A stretch of 64,000 nt of DNA from Drosophila miranda (Eukaryota > Arthropoda > Insecta > Diptera > Drosophilidae), in NCBI RefSeq assembly GCF_003369915.1, contig NC_046674.1:42571338-42635337 (forward strand). Direction: 5' to 3'. Below are positions 35,076 through 46,556 of the stretch, piece after piece (position 1 is the first letter of the stretch; each line of letters opens with the position of its first letter). Under the pieces are notes generated by a model that worked only from the letters and a program-made list of their open reading frames with translations, did no database searches and was not told the DNA's origin. The translations under genes were made by a program, and so were the position numbers.

Positions 35076-38000
35076 TTGGACGATTTAAATACCGGAATTG
35101 AGTTTTATATAGGGAAAGGGGCTACAAGATCGCGAAAAGGGAAGCGAATGACTCGGTTTTGGCAAAAGGTAAAGAAATGCCGGTCAGGAATTAAGTATCT
35201 GAGCGCGCTCTCCGACATAAAGAGGATCCTCGTCCGTTCTTACCAATCCGTTTGTTCAATCGAACCGTCTATGGCTTGTTAGACTCCGGAGCCTCTATCA
35301 GTTGTGTTGGAGGCGAGTTGGCTAAGGAATTAGTTCTTGCCGATGCACCATACAAACGTATCAATGATAAAGCCAAAACGGCGGATGGTAAGGCTCAAGA
35401 GATAGTGGGAATTATGAGAGTGGACGTGGAATATGGAGACGAGAAGAAGTCTCTTGATTTATACTTAATTCCTTCGCTCAAACATGATCTATACCTAGGA
35501 ATTGACTTTTGGGAGCTGTATGACCTGTTGCCCAGTCAGTTGCGAGTGTCCGAAATAGATATGTTGACCCAGGAGACAAGCGGGTTGAACAGCACGTGCT
35601 GACGCCGAAACAAAGGGATCAGTTATCCAATGTTCTGAAGTGTTATCCCTCATTTGCTCAAGAAGGTTTAGGAAAAACCGACTTGATAACACATGTTATC
35701 GACGTGGGGAACGCTAGGCCAGTGAAACAAAGACATTTCCCTGTTTCGCCAGCTGTAGAGAAGGCGATGTACTCGGAAATAGACCGGATGATCCAATTGG
35801 GAGTAATAGAGGAGTCAGACAGCGCTTGGTCCTCGCCAATAGTGTTGGTCTCCAAGCCGGGAAAAATCCGCATCTGTTTGGATTGTCGGAAAGTAAACAG
35901 TTTCACGGAAAAGGATGCTTATCCCTTGCCTCAGATTAACGGGATCCTGAGCCGTTTGCCGAAAGCAGAATTCATCTCCAGTCTTGATTTGAAGGATGCG
36001 TACTGGCAAGTACCGTTGGATGTAAAGTCCCGGGATAAGACGGCCTTTACAGTCCCTGGGCGTCCCCTTTACCAATTCAAGACGATGCCTTTCGGGCTGT
36101 GCAACGCCACCAGTACCATGTCACGATTAATGGACAAAATAGTTCCTTGTAACCTTCGAAACGAAGTGTTCATCTACTTAGATGATCTGTTGATAGTTTC
36201 TTCAAATTTCGAACGACATCTAGAAGTACTATTAGAGATGGCTAAGCAACTCAGGCGTGGGAAATTAACGATCAACATCAGTAAAAGCCATTTCTGCATG
36301 CGCCGTGTAAAGTATTTGGGGCACATAATAGGAGACGGAGGAGTCCGAACCGATCCCGACAAGATAAAGGCTATTGCCGAGTTCCCAGTTCCGAAAAACC
36401 TGAGGGGACTGAGAAGCTTCATAGGAATGTGTGGGTGGTATCGCAAGTTCGTACCAAATTTTGCGTCACTCGCCTCGCCCTTGACCGACGTCATGACAAC
36501 CAAAAGGAAGTTTATGTTTCCAAAGGAAGCCATAGAAGCCTTCAATGAATTGAAGCGGTGCCTTTGCGAAGCCCCGGTATTAAGGAGCCCTGATTTCACG
36601 AAACCGTTTTACATCCACTGTGATGCTAGCAAAACAGGAGTAGGGGAGTTCTGGTGCAGCTGTCTGAAGAAGGGGACGAATGTCCGATCGCTTATGTCTC
36701 AAAAAAGCTAAACAAAGCTCAACGAAATTATACAGTAACGGAGCAAGAATGTTTAGCCGCCATAGTATCACTGAAGAATTTCAGAGCGTACGTAGAAGGG
36801 CACGAATTCACCGTGATAACGGATCACGCGTCCTTAAAATGGCTCATGTCTAATACCGACCTCAGTTCTCGGCTAGCTCGATGGGCACTGGGATTGCAAA
36901 GATACCGATTCAAAATTGAGCATCGTAAAGGTACTCAGAACGTGGTTCCTGATGCCTTGTCGCGGGTTAATGAAGAGATGGTGGCTGCTTTGGAATCACC
37001 CGAAGGATCGCTGGTGGATCTGGAATCGGCAGAATTCAAGTCACCCGAGTACACCGAGTTAGTTAGTCGAGTAGAAACCAATAGGGATAAGCTGCCTGAT
37101 TTGAAAACTGACGGCGTCTTCGTATTCCGTCGTGCAGAGCACCTGTCTGGAGAGCAAATCCACGACGAGTATGCTTGGAAGCTCTGGGTGCCAAAGAGTT
37201 TGGTTCCGGATATCCTAGTTCGAGCGCATGATAGATCGCTAGCTGCTCATGGAGGAATCCACAAAACGATCGAACGCGTAAGGCGTCACTACTTTTGGCC
37301 AGGTTTGGTTTCGGATGTCAAGGCGCATATCAACTCCTGTGACGTGTGTAAAATGACTAAGGCTCCGAATCGCATTCTCCGACCTCCGTTGGGGAAAGCA
37401 CCAGAAACCCACCGGTTTTTCCAAAGGCTATTCGTTGATTTTTTGGGGCCCTATCCCCGGTCCAGAAGCGGGAATATTGGCATTTTTATTGTGCTCGATC
37501 ATTTCTCAAAATACGTATTTCTGAAACCGGTGAAGAAAATTAGCGCAGATGTGGTGGTCAAGTACCTCGATGGAGAGCTGTTCATGACATTTGGTGTACC
37601 CGAAACTATCGTGTCCGATAATGGATCGCAGTTTCGATCTGAAACGTTCCGATAACTCTTGACCCAGTTCAAAGTAACGCACACCCTGACGGCAGTCCAT
37701 TCACCTCAGGCGAACGCCTCCGAACGGGTAAACCGTTCCGTGATTGCTGGTATCCGGCTTACATACGACCCGACCAGAAAAACTGGGACGAGTGCTTAAA
37801 CAGAATAGCGTGTGCGTTAAGATCGGCGAGACATGCCAGCGTAGGAACGACTCCGTATTATTTAGCTTTCGGTCAACACATGATTACGAGTGGTTCGACA
37901 TATTCGTTATTAAGAAAATTGAACATGCTAGAGGATCGATCGATGTGGTTCGATAAGCAAGATTCCTTTGAAATAGTACGCCAGAGCGCTGGAAAGCAAA

Positions 38001-38251
38001 TGCAACGAAGTCACAAGCTGAACGAGCAGCGATACAATTTACGGTCCAGCGAAGTAACGTTCGCAGTAGGTCAAGAAGGGTTTAGAAGAAATTTTAAGCC
38101 AAGTTGTTTTCAGTCCGGCTACAACGCCAAGTTTGGGCCTGCTTTTTTAAAAGCCCGTGTCCTTAGGAAGATAGGTAATTCCTACTACGAATTGGAAGAT
38201 CTGCAAGGACGCCTGCTGGGTAACTACCACGCAAAGGACATACGACAATAA
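35076..38251 (+). pseudogene. Family 2 pol, second assembled copy
   Basis: The protease (LLDSGAS near 35280), RT (35596-36711, YLDD), RNase H and integrase are present. Frame breaks are single-base losses in G runs near 35224, 36644 and 37756, plus an in-frame TAA at 37653-37655. None of the single-base losses occurs in the contig B copy. Conversely, its two losses (near 14449 and 13065) are absent here. Only the TAA is common to both. Confidence 0.88.
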
Positions 38252-38317
38252 CAAGTCGCTTCATGCGGTATCAGTCTAGGAGATGTAACCACCCTAGTCT
38301 GATCTGGTGGGGGGCTT

Positions 38318-40807
38318 TGTAGGGGGCATGAATCGCCTTTGTACGTGTTGGAAGGTGCCTGCCGATCAGCTGCCTGGGCAGCTGACCGCAAGATTGACAA
38401 TTATCGAAATCAGCCGAGGTCAGGGTTGCTCCAATTTGGCAACCTAGAGGGCGTAACCTCCCATGCAAGAGTGCATGCAAATGTCAAGTGGCCAGAGCAG
38501 GTTTCCGGCTTCGATCTTTTCCTGTGCGATAATCAAGCCGACGAGTCGTGTTTTTTCCAATCAGTGAAAAGTTTTACATCCGCGCCTAATTCCACTAAAT
38601 ATAGTCGAAAGTGTGTACAGTGCCGGAGAGGTTATAAGTGTGGCCGTTTTCTGCGGGAGCAACCTCTTCTGTGGGCGTTCTAACCCCGAGAACCGCCAGA
38701 GGCTGGATTAATCTGTGTACATCCACGGATACCGCCGCCACTGCGGTAAGATAAATGTCGATCCCCGTTCTCCGGGCGAATATCTAATAGAGGTAACTCG
38801 TATTTTCCGCAGCAAAAGATTTCCTGCGGAAATTGTGGACCAGCTCCTCGGGAAGACGCCGCCTTACGCGCCCCAGCCTAGCGCGACACGTGCTAAGGCG
38901 CCGTAAGGCACCCCACGTTTGCGGCACCAAAAAGTGACCAGCAAAGTGGAGTACTTCGACCCGCCTGGAAATCGCAGGCGTCAGCATACTGGTTCATCGT
39001 TTTTCCCGGATCCGCCGAGAGGCTCCGTAGATTCCACGTGCCGCATCAACAAGCCGAGACCGCGTCCACTGCTCGTGGGCTGATATTCTCGTTCCGTCGG
39101 CCGCTCCCCGTCCCCAACCGGCGCCCATGTCGCCCGGCGAGGAGTTTGTGCTGGCAAAACCAGGCGCATTCGAGCCCTGCAACGTTTAATGTTCTAAAGA
39201 CTTGCAAAGAAAATACGATCTACCGTTCCCGCTTCAACAGACCCCTGTATTAATAGAGTTTCGTCGACGTAGAATCCAGATCTCGGTCCGTGTTTCAAAA
39301 ATGGCGCAGTAAAGCCGGTGTTGAAGAAAGACACGGCCCGAGAGCAGCCCAGCAGAATTAAAATTAATAAATACGCTCTTCGGACCCTGATTTCAGTCCC
39401 GCCTATCCTCTCCTTGGCAGGCAGTCCGATGCGATTCGCCCAACCCAGTTAAAAAGTAATTGAGCTGCAGGCCATCCGGTCGAATTCGCCAGAGACTCGA
39501 ACCAATGAACAAGACTCTAGAATCGCTCCTTTGAGCAAACAAATGAAGCTCCTAAAATTTAGCTTAAATATCAGTTAGGCCATTCCGTCGAATCCGACAG
39601 AGACTCGAACCCATGAATAAGACTCTAGAATCGTTCCTTTGAACAAACAAATGAAGTTCCTAAGATCTAGCTTTAAATACTAGTTGTACCCGTTCTAATT
39701 AAGAATTTATATGAAATATTGGAAAGAATTTAGAGGAAATTGTAAGAAATCTAAAAAGCACCCGAAACAAAACAGAAATTGATTGGATTTAGATCTAACC
39801 CCGCCTGAGGGAAATCAAAGGTCTCGAAAGCACTATTGTAAACGAAAGAAAAAGGATAACGTTCTATTTCAGCAGTTGCCGGAAGATCGATCTTTCGCCG
39901 ATGGAGAAACGTAATTGCGTGAGTAAAATCCTGCGACTTTCGTTTGGTTCTAGCGGGCGCGCCCAATCCTAAGCTCTCGAAAAGTAAATAAGAAACGAAT
40001 TTACGATGAAATCGCTAATGCATAGCAGCAATCTTACACTTTCCTCACTATATCCTATATTGCCAGTTGTATACAAGCAACCGAATTGAAAGAAAATTTG
40101 AATGAATTTGTGCCAGGAATACCCTGCTAACCTTAAGATACGCCTTAAGTATTAACCCCACCTCATATCACTTTATATACGCCTCAGAATCTCTCATATA
40201 CATATACTCGCTGTAGATCTCTAGAATTAGAAAAATATGCCATCGCTGAATATATTAGTTTTGATCGTTTATCGAACAAATATATAATGGAATTTAGATA
40301 AAGATACAAAAGGATGAACTCTGTGCCGGCGTGCGTGTAACCGCGATCTAGCTAAAGGGGCCATCTGAAACTTCCGGTTTCAAGGAAGATGGTCATAGGT
40401 TGGGCGGGCAAAATAAGCTACCACACTGACATCCGTGGGATAGCAACCGATATCTCCTCCTCTTTCCCTCACTCTTCACTCTCTTTCTACTTTCCCTCTC
40501 TCTCTCTCTCCCTCATCTTCTCCTTCCTTCTCTTCTGCACTCTCCCCTATTCTTTACGGAGCGTTTCTTTTATCTTTTCGTCGATCTACCGGTAGTTCTA
40601 GCACCGTATAGTCGCAGCACGCTCAATTCTTAGGAAAATAAATCGTTAAAATTATCGCGTGATAGTGTTGCTAAATGGAGACGATCTGTACGCGCAAGAA
40701 CCACCACCCCAAAGCCGACGAGCTAGAGCCGGAACATTTAAAGCGTGCCCCGCCTTTGCAGATCGCCCCTCCTGTCCGTCTAGCGTAGACGAGCGTTACA
40801 CGTTACA
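38318..40807 (+). repeat. Family 2 3' LTR, second assembled copy
   Basis: This LTR is 2490 bp, TGTAGGGGG to CGTTACA, without the homopolymer losses seen at 9712-12196. It holds the 108-bp direct repeats at about 39480-39684, a TTTATATACGCC near 40170 and an AATAAA near 40637. The TATA and polyadenylation roles are only possible. Confidence 0.9.
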
Positions 40808-41285
40808 CATAACGCACCTGAAGTCGGGGAACTATGCACCGCAGGCGAACGCGGCCGAACGAGTGAACCAGACAGTACTGGCAGTAATAAGGACGTACGT
40901 TAGTGAGGATCACACGCGCTGGGACGAGAAGCTGACGGAGATCCATTGTGTGGCTAGGAGTGCCATACACACGGGCATCGGGACGTCGCCATACTTTGTG
41001 TTGTTTGGGCAGCACATGTTTACTAGCGGCCGAGATTATAAATTGGCACGCAGACTGGGCGCCCTAAATGATGCACAAGTGTCACCCTTGGCGAGGAGTG
41101 ATAAGATGGAAATAGTCCGAGATGAGGTCCGAGGAAACTCTCATGAAGCCTACAATGGAGCGAAGAACAGGTATAATCGAAAAGCTCGAGAAATTAGGTA
41201 CTCACCGGGTCAGGAGATATATAAGCGGAATTTCGTGTTGAGCAAGGCGAGGAGTAGGCGATGGCCTACGTTTGGGGCCCCCTAA
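40808..41285 (+). pseudogene. Copy C0 integrase 3' part, beyond the family 2 insertion
   Basis: This starts at the CATA target duplication (40808-40811) and encodes the integrase E-block region (APQANAAERV), the core end and the tail to GAP at 41283. The open frame continues upstream into the LTR by chance, giving a spurious 208-codon reading from 40659. Confidence 0.85.
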
Positions 41286-41528
41286 TTGAAAAAGCCCGCC
41301 TTGCTTTGCACTCCCGTTTCGGCGGAGTAATCCTGGAAACGGTAGTGTTGTGTTATGGGCGGTTTTGGAGAGAGCCGACAGGTATCAGGGCTGGAGAAGA
41401 AAAAGACAGCGGCATCTATTGTGGATCCTGGGAAGCAGTGGCAGAGTTGCGTGAGAAAACACGAAACGGGACGAGGAAGATAAAAAGAGGAGTTTCCGGT
41501 GGAAAATAGAGGAGGCCGCACGTGCCCT

Positions 41529-43269
41529 AAAAGAAAAAAAGAAGAAAAAATTGGTGATCGTGGAGACGAAGATCCCACCAAGACATCAGCGGCAGGCATC
41601 AACATCAGCGGAAGCGGCGGACATCGGCAGCAGCAGCCCGGTACTGGCCAGGCCGGAAACCTGGTGCGAGAACCATCAGCGGAGCACCGGCACCAAGGAA
41701 TCCAACGGAGCACCGACTGGAGACACGTTTGTGTCCCCACACACCGTATTTGTATTCGTCGGCAGAATCTAGGTTATTAATTAATATTGTTAAAAAAATA
41801 GATAAATAAGAAAATATAACATGAATATAATATGAAAGTAAAACGTAGTCATGAGTGAGTAGAAAACGGTAGTTGGGTGGGACGAGAGCGAGAAGAAGGG
41901 CGGGACCCTGAATATGAAAAGGGAGCGCGCGAATTCAAAAAATGGCGCTCATGGAAGGGTGGGACCACGCTCATGGATAATAATATCAAATATCCCCGCT
42001 GAAGAGAGTGCCAACGAGGACAATTTTTGTATGTTTTTTTTTGTTTTTGTTAATCCGTCCCCTGGTCTATCGGGTCGGAAACACACCTGACTTCCCCGTG
42101 AGCTAGCTGGGAACGATAGGCCAGGGTGGTAAAGAGGTGGGTCATAACAAATGGTGCCCAACTGGAATAAAAAGGATCGATTTTAAACGCGAGTCTTAAA
42201 GGCCGGTGTAAAATGGAACCCTGGTAGAACGAAACTCAGCCGGTCCGCGAGCCGGGAATAAATCCTAGCCGTCGTAGCCGCTGAGAGGAGTAGAAGTGAG
42301 GAAAATGGACATGGTAGTTATGTATCGGAGGTAGAAGGGAATGAAGTGTGTGTCCCGAGTTGTGGTCCAGGTATTACCAGGTGATAGTAGCCTCGTTGTA
42401 CGACTCGTGGAGTTCGCTGTCCGGATCTGAAAAGAGGAAGAGGTGCCGGAGAATCTGTCGAGTCGGTCCGGGCTATGTCCAGAGGCATTAACGTCGTTGT
42501 CCGATTCTGGGGATCCACGGTGATCTAAGGAAGGAAACAGCAAAGGGAGTTGGCACTCAGAAAAAGTAGGCGAAGGTAAATAGCAAGGGGAAAAGAAGGT
42601 GGTCCGCTCACCGGCAAAACAATAAATGCAGTTGTCTCTCATCCCACCAAAAAAATTAAATGTGAATTTTTTTCTGAAGCATTTTGGGTATTATAGGTTT
42701 TTTTTTTTGGTGATTTAGCAGACTATTGGAAAGCCGAATTAAGAAAACCCAAAGGGAAATCATCTTTTTTTTTGAGGACTGACGATCCTCGCTAGCATTG
42801 TTAGAAAGCAATCTTAAAAGTTTGCATTAGGCATGTCATCGGAAAAAGAGTTTTTGTTTGGGAGAGGAAGTATTTAGTTATTTAGTGTTGTATTTAATTA
42901 GGCTATTAATTGTTGATGTAGGTGTTTATTTATTTATTTAATTAAATCAATTTATATATTTAGATTTATCAATTTATTCATTTAAATTAACCGATTTATG
43001 TATTTAAATTTATTTATTTGGTTATCTAAACATTGAATTAATTATTCGCGTATTTATTTATCGCACTGTTTATTTATTTATTTTCTCGTTATGATTGAAG
43101 GTATTTAGGATTAATTAGCCAGGTACTAGGTGTTTAGTGGAGGAGGGTAGTTAGATAATAAACAATCCAATTTATTTTTCACCAAGATAGTTAGGTAAAT
43201 TTAGCGATTCGCATTGGCGAGTAAATAAAGAATAGACGAAGGAAAGGAGTACGTTAGGAAAATTGGTTG
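41529..43269 (+). repeat. Family 1 LTR, primer site and leader of copy C1
   Basis: The purine run is 41529-41550, the LTR about 41552-42149 and the primer site 42152-42165. Within the LTR a GCTCATGG motif occurs twice about 22 bp apart (around 41946-41975). The leader to 43269 is AT-rich with no gene. Confidence 0.65.
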
Positions 43270-45523
43270 ATGAGTGACCCGGAGGTTTTTATAGGGTCGA
43301 GAAAGACAAGGCGTAGCCCGGAGGCACAGCGGACCAGGAGGACCCAGAGGCCGGTGCAGTAGGAGGTCAACAGCGAACCCGTAAGGACCTGGTGTTACCG
43401 CCCGAGTTAAGCTCAGCCGTGAGCGCAGCGTTAGCCCAAGCACAGGAGACCTACCGAGCGTCGCTCGGGCAGCAAAAGGAAGCGCTGCGATTGTCAATGC
43501 AATGCAATGCAATGCGGACATGCTAGAGTTCATGCGAGAGATCAACGCTGTGGTGGGTTCATTAAAAGCGGAGCGAACGGCGAGTGATGCGAATGGAAGG
43601 AACCGGGGATCAAATGCAACCAGTCTGGGAGGAGGTCAACAGCACCCGCGAGCCAGCAAGCACATCCAACGCACTTGTTCGTGGACAACCGAACATTGGA
43701 GGCCGATCAGAGGACCCAAGCCGATCAGAGACCTGTGGAGGAGTGGCTGTTCAACGGGATGGGCGCAAAGTAAACCCTAACAGGAATCGATCGAGTTTCG
43801 GAGAGGCTAGGCAGGAGCAAGGGCAGATACGAAGATGGGGACTTAGCTTCGATGGCGATCCAAAGGGGATGCCCGTGGCGGAGTTCATATTCCGGGTGGA
43901 GCATCTACAGACGTCGTATCAGGTACCGTGGGCGGAGGTGTTGAAAGCCTTTCACACATTGGTCAGTAGCCACGCTAGGGATTGGTACTGGACGCATGTT
44001 CGGACGGTAGGAATGCCGGACTGGCCGAATCTGAGATATGGTCTCCAGCAGCAGTTTCAAGTTCGTCGGACAGAGTTCGAGCGAGAGCAAGAGCTCAGGG
44101 AACGCCGACAACGCCACGGGGAGTCGGCAGACCAGTACATCCAGGAGATGTTGGTGTTGAGGTCGAGATTGCTGAATCCGTTCTCGGATTATGATCTAAA
44201 ACAGATCATAAAGATCAATATTAGGGATTCAATTTTTGATCTTGGACGTTGATATGCAATGACTGCTTCTTTCAAGAGGCGATGCAGTTACTGCACCGTC
44301 AAGTGGCCCGTGTGAAACCAGCAGAAGGCTGTTACGCGCGGATCCCAGGCAAAACGCAGCCCTCCTCCCGCCCAACCGACCGAGGGGCGCTGCCGCATGA
44401 CGCACGGTGCGTAGCCAAACCGAACGCGAACATGCGAGAAAGATAGCTATTAGACTAACATTCGAGGAAAATTAGCACTAAACTTACTAAGAGACTAAGC
44501 ATGCAATCAAAATACAAATACCACTACAATTACTAATTACTAAAAAGGTGTGTAAGGATTAGTAATTTAATAAGAGGAAGAGAATTAGTGGTGGATATAA
44601 TATGGTAGAGGGAATTATAATCCGAGCATAAGGCCCTAAACGGTTCATGCAAGGAATAATTCGATCTACAAAGTGGAAGGAACAACGGTATAAAATTTCT
44701 AGTCAGTCTAATAGGAATCGTGAAGTTTATGCGGCTCAATAGATCAGGGCTGTCTATGTCACCCCTTATCAAGTTGTGCATAAATATCACACCAAGCATT
44801 TTTCTACGGTTAACTAAGGATGGGTGGTTTACTAATAGTAGTCTACTAGAGTAAGATGGGAGTCTTACACCCGCATCCCAGTTAAGGCCCCGCAGAGCAA
44901 AGAGTAAAAAGTTTTTCTGTACTGATTCTATACGGTCCTGGTGTACTTTGTACTGAGGGCACCATACACAGGAGCCGTATTCTAAGATCGGACGAACAAG
45001 CGAGGTATAGAGAGTCTTTGTTATATAGGGGTCGTCAAATTCCTTTGACCACCTCTTTATAAACCCAAGCACGCCCATGGCCTTATTTACCATGGTAGAA
45101 ATGTGTTCGGAAAACTTTAACTTGGGGTCTAACATAACACCTAGATTATCCACCAGGGTAATTCTCTCAAGAGAACCACCAAATAGGGTATAGGGAGCCA
45201 ACAAAGGGCGCAGGGAAGAGCACAAAGTACATGAATTGGATGCGAACACTCACGACCCGGAGGAACAGACCGAGGCTTTGGATGCTGTCCATAGGACGAG
45301 GGAATCCGGAATCGATCGCACCCAGCTGAAGGGCTGGAATTGCGCTCAGCCGGGTCACACCTATTTTGAGTGTGAGTCGGCCGTGCGTAACCTGTTCTGC
45401 TACAAGTGCGGGCTGGCCGGGGTCATCCTCCCTAAATGCCCTAAATGTCGGCCGGGAAACGCGAAAAGGAGCACGACGCAATTGGAGGAGTCGAGTTCCA
45501 CGTCGCCGCGAAGCAGCCAATAG
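43270..45523 (+). pseudogene. Copy C1 gag, split by CR1 fragment
   Basis: The ATG is at 43270. Near 43330 about 45 bp present in other copies are missing. A deletion near 43770 (GCGCAAAG against GCGCAGGAG) joins two frames, so 43584-44252 reads as one 222-residue frame covering the capsid core. In the nucleocapsid (45236-45523) the first knuckle cysteine is glycine (GWNC, codon near 45331), so zinc binding should be lost. The slip heptamer 45454-45460 remains. Confidence 0.8.
44440..45203 (-). mobile_element. 5'-truncated CR1-group fragment nested in C1 gag
   Basis: The ORF2-like frame is fully open here (within 44533-45249, minus strand) to a natural end about 37 residues after the CRSNYSLHE motif. 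That makes it a useful ruler for the C-terminal end of CR1 ORF2. Confidence 0.88.
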
Positions 45524-45975
45524 AAAGGCCCTCCAACGCTAAATTAGATACCCCTAAGGAAAGAAGTAGCAATAAGGATATTTACACTACCATATATAAG
45601 GTTAACCAAGCTGTAATACCCGAAGGAAAGATAGCGGCAGTACGAACAGGAATCGGATAATGGTAAACGAAGTCGATGAGAGTATCCGAACGGGAGAAGT
45701 CAGAGCACAGCGGGCTCGGGACAGGTTCCAGGGGCGCAAGAGGAGGCGGCTCCAGGTGTGTGCAGCAGTCCACTCGGCCATGCGTCAGGATGACAGGCCA
45801 TTCGCACGAGTGAAGTTGGGCCCGAGGACGCTGATGGGACTACTGGATACAGGGGCATCGGTGAGCCTTCTGGGGAAAGGTGGCCTGGAACTGATAGAGA
45901 ATTGGAGCTGAAATTTTAAGACATAAAGAAATTCTCAGGACAAACAGCGGGCGGCACTCCTCATAAAATACTGGA
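45454..45975 (+). pseudogene. Copy C1 pol, 5' part (linker and protease)
   Basis: The linker is the long form. The protease at 45660-45911 has LLDTGAS but ends early, because two bases are missing near 45897 (ATAGAGAATTGG against ATAGGAGAATTGG and neighbours). The reading stops at the CR1 insertion. The rest resumes at 50551. Confidence 0.82.
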
Positions 45976-46556
45976 ACGCTTCTAGCTCTTGCTTAAGCCG
46001 GTTGTGTTTTTTTTTCTTGCTCCCGCATTCTCCGCCCTTTGCCTAAATATCATACAACATTGTTGTGTCTTTGTTTTGATTTATTATCGCATCTCTTTAA
46101 TTTGATTCTACTTTGTGTTAACCACCAGTGTTTTGTTTGTAAACAAGTGTTAAATATAAATTCAATATTGCAACGTAACACATCGGACTCGTGCAGGCAA
46201 TTTGTTATTGTTTTTTGCCCAGTCTGCTTTTCGTTATCGCTTCTTCGGTGTGCACTGTTCTCGCGCATCAGCGTTTGCATCGCCCACACTCTCTCGTGAG
46301 CATACGCGGGCTTCTCGCATTGTTGCTCTCACTCTCTCTGGATTGCCTATACTCTCCCTCTCTGTGGACTTTTCTTTTGTGTCTCTGCTTTGGTGAGTTT
46401 ACTGCTCGTTTTCTGCACTTCGTTGGATCATCTGCTTTGAATTATTGCCGCTGCAGCTGATTGTCTGGCTCGCTCTGCTGTCTGCTCTCCTACTTTACCT
46501 GCGATCTCACTCCGTTCTCTTATTATTCGTGCACAGTGATTCTACTGCTGTCAATA
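45976..46556 (+). promoter_or_regulatory. CR1 5' UTR
   Basis: About 580 nt lie before the chosen ORF1 start, with several upstream ATGs in short frames. An internal promoter is expected for this class, but I see no diagnostic core motif. Confidence 0.5.

Larger units (their letters stand above)
35060..40807 (+). mobile_element. Family 2 element, second assembled copy, 5' end missing at the gap
   Basis: This is the reverse complement of about 9712-15461. It runs from the protease region to the end of the 3' LTR and continues into family 1 integrase at the same target site (CATA, the complement of TATG). It shares the 3'-LTR variants of the contig B copy (AGATCTAGC near 39664, GGAGAGGTT near 38628). 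It is either a duplicate of the same locus or the same locus assembled twice. Confidence 0.9.

Noticed and set aside
40659..41285. 208-codon plus-strand ORF joining LTR and integrase
   Set aside because: The first part is LTR sequence read by chance into the family 1 integrase tail. The junction is the family 2 insertion edge, not a fusion gene.
41282..41740. 152-residue minus-strand ORFs over the pol end and LTR (also at 53223, 59738, and the plus strand near 26741 and 34123)
   Set aside because: They are antisense readings through low-complexity purine/pyrimidine runs, with no domain and no start context, repeated only because the unit repeats.
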